NCBI GenBank assembly: GCA_938002705.1
Contig: CALLAG010000381.1
Coordinates: 1 to 7,415, forward strand
DNA from: an uncultured Saprospiraceae bacterium
GTDB taxonomy: Bacteria; Bacteroidota; Bacteroidia; Chitinophagales; Saprospiraceae
Direction: 5' to 3'
DNA: 7,415 nt
Position 1 is the first letter of the stretch; each line of letters opens with the position of its first letter. The translations under genes and the position numbers were made by a program. This document shows positions 6,022-7,415 of the stretch, piece after piece. The notes under the pieces are model-generated. The model worked only from the letters and a program-made list of their open reading frames with translations, was not told the origin of the DNA and searched no databases.

Positions 6022-6122
6022 ATAAATAAAAAGAGACTCCGAGAGGAGTCTCTACGTACTTTTTAGTTACTACCATCTCTCAGTTTGGTATATATCAGTA
6101 AGCTAAAAGAGTACTCATGAAG
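6022..6122 (-). ncRNA. Predicted small structured RNA, about 100 nt, novel
   Basis: On the minus strand a start near 6122 is predicted from the promoter at 6157-6128. The transcript would fold into two hairpins 2 nt apart. Hairpin 1 pairs 6114-6097 with 6071-6056: GUACU with AGUAC, UUUUAG with CUAAAA and UUAC with GUAA, with single-base bulges at 6109 and 6102. It is closed by UACCA (6090... side) with UGGUA (6075-6071) around a 10-nt loop at 6085-6076 and a 6-7 nt internal bulge (6091-6096). In all about 20 pairs form. Hairpin 2 is the perfect 9-bp GC-rich stem at 6053-6032 followed by a U-rich tail. Promoter, fold and terminator were read directly; that it is expressed is inference. It does not resemble SRP RNA, tmRNA, RNase P or a 6S RNA I can recognise. 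Alternatively the folds may be only the 3' end of proS or of the regulator mRNA. Confidence 0.5.
6032..6064 (+). terminator. Terminator hairpin behind proS, probably bidirectional
   Basis: AGAGACTCC (6032-6040) and GGAGTCTCT (6045-6053) form a perfect 9-bp stem with a GAGA loop. Rightward, a run of five T (6060-6064) follows after six bases, making a fair terminator for proS 34 nt after its stop. On the minus strand the stem is followed immediately by TTTTATTTATG (6032-6022), a better U-tract, so it also ends leftward transcription. Confidence 0.8.
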
Positions 6123-6127
6123 TATCA

Positions 6128-6157
6128 CAAAGTTATAAATCTATATTGAGCATCCAA
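6128..6157 (-). promoter_or_regulatory. Near-ideal Bacteroidota promoter in the proS/regulator gap
   Basis: Read on the minus strand, TTG (6157-6155), a 19-nt spacer and TAACTTTG (6135-6128) match both the -33 and -7 consensus and the usual spacing. No coding gene lies downstream before the terminator at 6053-6032, so its product would be the predicted small RNA. Confidence 0.6.
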
Positions 6158-6391
6158 GATTCCATTAAGTAATTCCGATCTTCTCTACTATAATAATATA
6201 CACCAAGTATAAAAAATGATACCCTTAATAACTGAAGTTATGAATCGCCTATAAGAAGATAGACCATTTAACTAATCAGGATATAGAATTCCAATAATAT
6301 TTGATATTTCATAGCGTTAATTCAAGCAGCTTACTGAGATATCAATACACATAAGACTCTATATATAAATGTAGAGAAGGAAAATCGTATG
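6158..6391. other. Non-coding stretch between the small-RNA promoter and the regulator stop
   Basis: No open frame of useful length and no recognised RNA gene is present. Two dyads are visible: a 14-bp palindrome ATAACTGAAGTTAT at 6228-6241, and a longer-range pair, TTGATATTTC (6301-6310) with GAGATATCAA (6336-6345), one wobble, with no T-tract after it. With the small-RNA region the whole gap from the proS stop to the regulator stop is about 390 nt. Confidence 0.5.
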
Positions 6392-7090
6392 CTAGATAAT
6401 ACTATAATGATTAAGCATATAATCCTTAATCAGTCTTTTGTAAGCATTACCTAAGTTAAGTACCTCTCCTGATGTTAGTTCTATAGTATTCTTAGTGTAG
6501 TCGATAGACTGTATATAATTAGAATTTATAATAATATTTCTATATACATGTTGGAAGTGATCAGGTAGACCCTGTGATATAACCCTTAAAGATTTTTTGA
6601 TAACTATCTTTTTATCTTTTTTGTATAAGGTTGTATAGTTGCCCTCTGTTTCGAAATACAATATCTCACCATAAGGAATTCTAATAATTTTATTTCTATT
6701 ATAGTGAAATAGAAAACAATCTTTTATTGATTCTTTTCTTTGCTTTATGATATGTAATAATTCGTGTTTAAGAGTTTTTAATCCTAATGGTTTAGTTAGG
6801 AATCTATCTACGTTATGCTCAAGCAATGTATCAACATGTAGATCAGATGGAAAACCTGTTACAACAATAACATTACAGCCTTTGTCTCTTAATTCAGGTA
6901 ATAGATCTAAACCAGATTGCTCGCCCAGATAAATATCAGCTATAACTATATCTACTATTCTGGTTTTTAGGTGGATTTTAGCTTGCTTGATATTGTCATA
7001 ACATACCAATGATGTATAGCCGATTCCATCTAAGACCATCCTATATTCTACGACCAGGGAGGGATCATCTTCTATTATTAAGATATGCAT
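6392..7090 (-). CDS. LytTR-family response regulator (receiver plus LytTR DNA-binding domain)
   Basis: The 232-residue protein begins with a CheY-like receiver domain (1-117): acidic pocket E7, D8, D9, phosphoacceptor D52 (IADIYLG), T78 (VVTGF) and K100 (LTKPL). All switch residues are present, so it should be phosphorylated by a histidine kinase. Residues 124-226 form a LytTR domain, with the typical ILYFETEGNYTTLY (143-156), HVYRNIIINSNYIQSID (181-197) and the end LNLGNAYKRLIKDYM (211-225). It should bind DNA as a transcription regulator; the targets are unknown. In Bacteroidota such regulators usually pair with a LytS/YehU-type kinase, but none is in the window and the gene is flanked by terminators, so it appears to be transcribed alone. 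The start ATG is at 7090-7088, about 31 nt after a perfect -7 element. Confidence 0.95.
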   Translation of the reverse strand: MHILIIEDDPSLVVEYRMVLDGIGYTSLVCYDNIKQAKIHLKTRIVDIVIADIYLGEQSGLDLLPELRDKGCNVIVVTGFPSDLHVDTLLEHNVDRFLTKPLGLKTLKHELLHIIKQRKESIKDCFLFHYNRNKIIRIPYGEILYFETEGNYTTLYKKDKKIVIKKSLRVISQGLPDHFQHVYRNIIINSNYIQSIDYTKNTIELTSGEVLNLGNAYKRLIKDYMLNHYSII

Positions 7091-7121
7091 TGTTTGTTTT
7101 GAGTTAAGGGTTATTTTAATT

Positions 7122-7153
7122 CAAATATATTCAGATTGGTTTCTTCTGTGTAA
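7122..7153 (-). promoter_or_regulatory. Promoter of the LytTR response regulator gene
   Basis: On the minus strand TATATTTG (7129-7122) matches TAnnTTTG exactly, and TTA (7153-7151) sits 21 nt upstream in place of the -33 TTG. Transcription would begin about 25 nt before the ATG at 7090, leaving a short A-rich leader. Confidence 0.6.
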
Positions 7154-7229
7154 GAACATGAAAGTAATGACAATAATTAGTAAGACTTATATCCCTAATC
7201 CTTAAGTCGACGAATCGCAATATTTAAGT

Positions 7230-7252
7230 ACACTAAAAAGTGTTTCCACACT
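7230..7252. repeat. Three alternating complementary pentamers upstream of the regulator
   Basis: ACACT (7230-7234), AGTGT (7239-7243) and ACACT (7248-7252) are separated by AAAA and TTCC. The middle copy can pair with either flank, or the array may be a spaced binding site. It lies about 100 bp upstream of the regulator promoter. The rest of 7154-7311 shows no gene. Confidence 0.35.
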
Positions 7253-7311
7253 AAGTAAAACTTAATTCATGTACATATAATTCCAATCAAATGGAGATAT
7301 ATCTATTACTA

Positions 7312-7345
7312 AAACAAAAAAAGTCCCGACGGTAAGTCGGGACTT
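7312..7345 (-). terminator. Rho-independent terminator for an unseen leftward gene to the right
   Basis: AAGTCCCGAC (7321-7330) and GTCGGGACTT (7336-7345) form a perfect 10-bp stem with a GGTAA loop. On the minus strand it is followed by TTTTTTTGTTTT (two T shared with the stem); on the plus strand no T-run follows. It therefore ends transcription coming from the right edge. All three minus frames have a stop between 7389 and 7413, so that gene ends at or just beyond the edge and cannot be identified. Confidence 0.88.
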
Positions 7346-7415
7346 CTAATAATAAACCAAAATAATTGTTCTTCCAATTTGTAGTTTCTCAATCTCGTAT
7401 CAAAAGAACATTACT

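Noticed and set aside
6096..6119. Seven-codon frame (MSTLLAY) at the 5' end of the predicted small RNA
   Set aside because: It is too short to support; it lies within the first arm of the hairpin and is probably chance.
6022..6122. Identity with 6S RNA, SRP RNA or tmRNA
   Set aside because: The length, lack of conserved SRP loop sequences, and absence of a tRNA-like end or a long bubble hairpin do not fit.
6747..6932. Plus-strand frame inside the response regulator gene
   Set aside because: It is antisense to the conserved receiver domain and has no supporting signal.
7346..7415. C-terminal tail of a minus-strand gene (for example SNVLLIRD with stop at 7391-7389)
   Set aside because: All three minus frames have an early stop, so no frame can be preferred and at most eight codons would be visible.

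Overview
The window looks like an AT-rich chromosome segment from the phylum Bacteroidota, possibly a Saprospiraceae-like or flavobacterial relative. Four things point there: a short archaeal/eukaryal-type prolyl-tRNA synthetase, an OmpP1/FadL-like barrel of the Bacteroidota type, a LytTR response regulator, and promoters that fit the Bacteroidota consensus (TTG, spacer, TAnnTTTG) with A-rich translation starts instead of Shine-Dalgarno sites. The genus is not determined. No tRNA, rRNA, IS element, prophage or CRISPR array is visible.

Left block, all on the minus strand, in transcription order: a secreted charge-segregated low-complexity protein (4175-3099), a strong terminator (3067-3034), an OmpP1/FadL-like outer-membrane protein (2972-1479), a small three-helix membrane protein (1433-1170), a membrane-anchored M48 metalloprotease (1164-295) and the start of a Bax-inhibitor-1/YccA-type membrane protein that runs off the left edge (290-1). 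The last three are 4-5 nt apart and are almost certainly one transcript. The 45-nt gap behind the porin makes co-transcription with it plausible. The theme of the block is the cell envelope and membrane-protein quality control.

The 356-nt divergent region 4176-4531 carries candidate promoters in both directions and several dyads. Rightward lies proS (4532-5998). A LytTR response regulator (7090-6392) faces it on the minus strand from its own well-formed promoter. A leftward terminator at 7312-7345 insulates it from an unseen gene on the right.

The most interesting signal is in the apparently empty convergent gap between proS and the regulator. A near-ideal Bacteroidota promoter on the minus strand (TTG, 19 nt, TAACTTTG, 6157-6128) is followed directly by a long imperfect hairpin of about 20 bp (6114-6056). 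Two nucleotides later comes a perfect 9-bp terminator hairpin with a U-tract (6053-6023). Together they predict an undescribed structured small RNA of about 100 nt, whose terminator probably also serves proS. The second notable item is the secreted protein 4175-3099, with a Tyr/Asp pentad region, an Phe-Asn/Gly-rich centre and an Arg-only basic tail.
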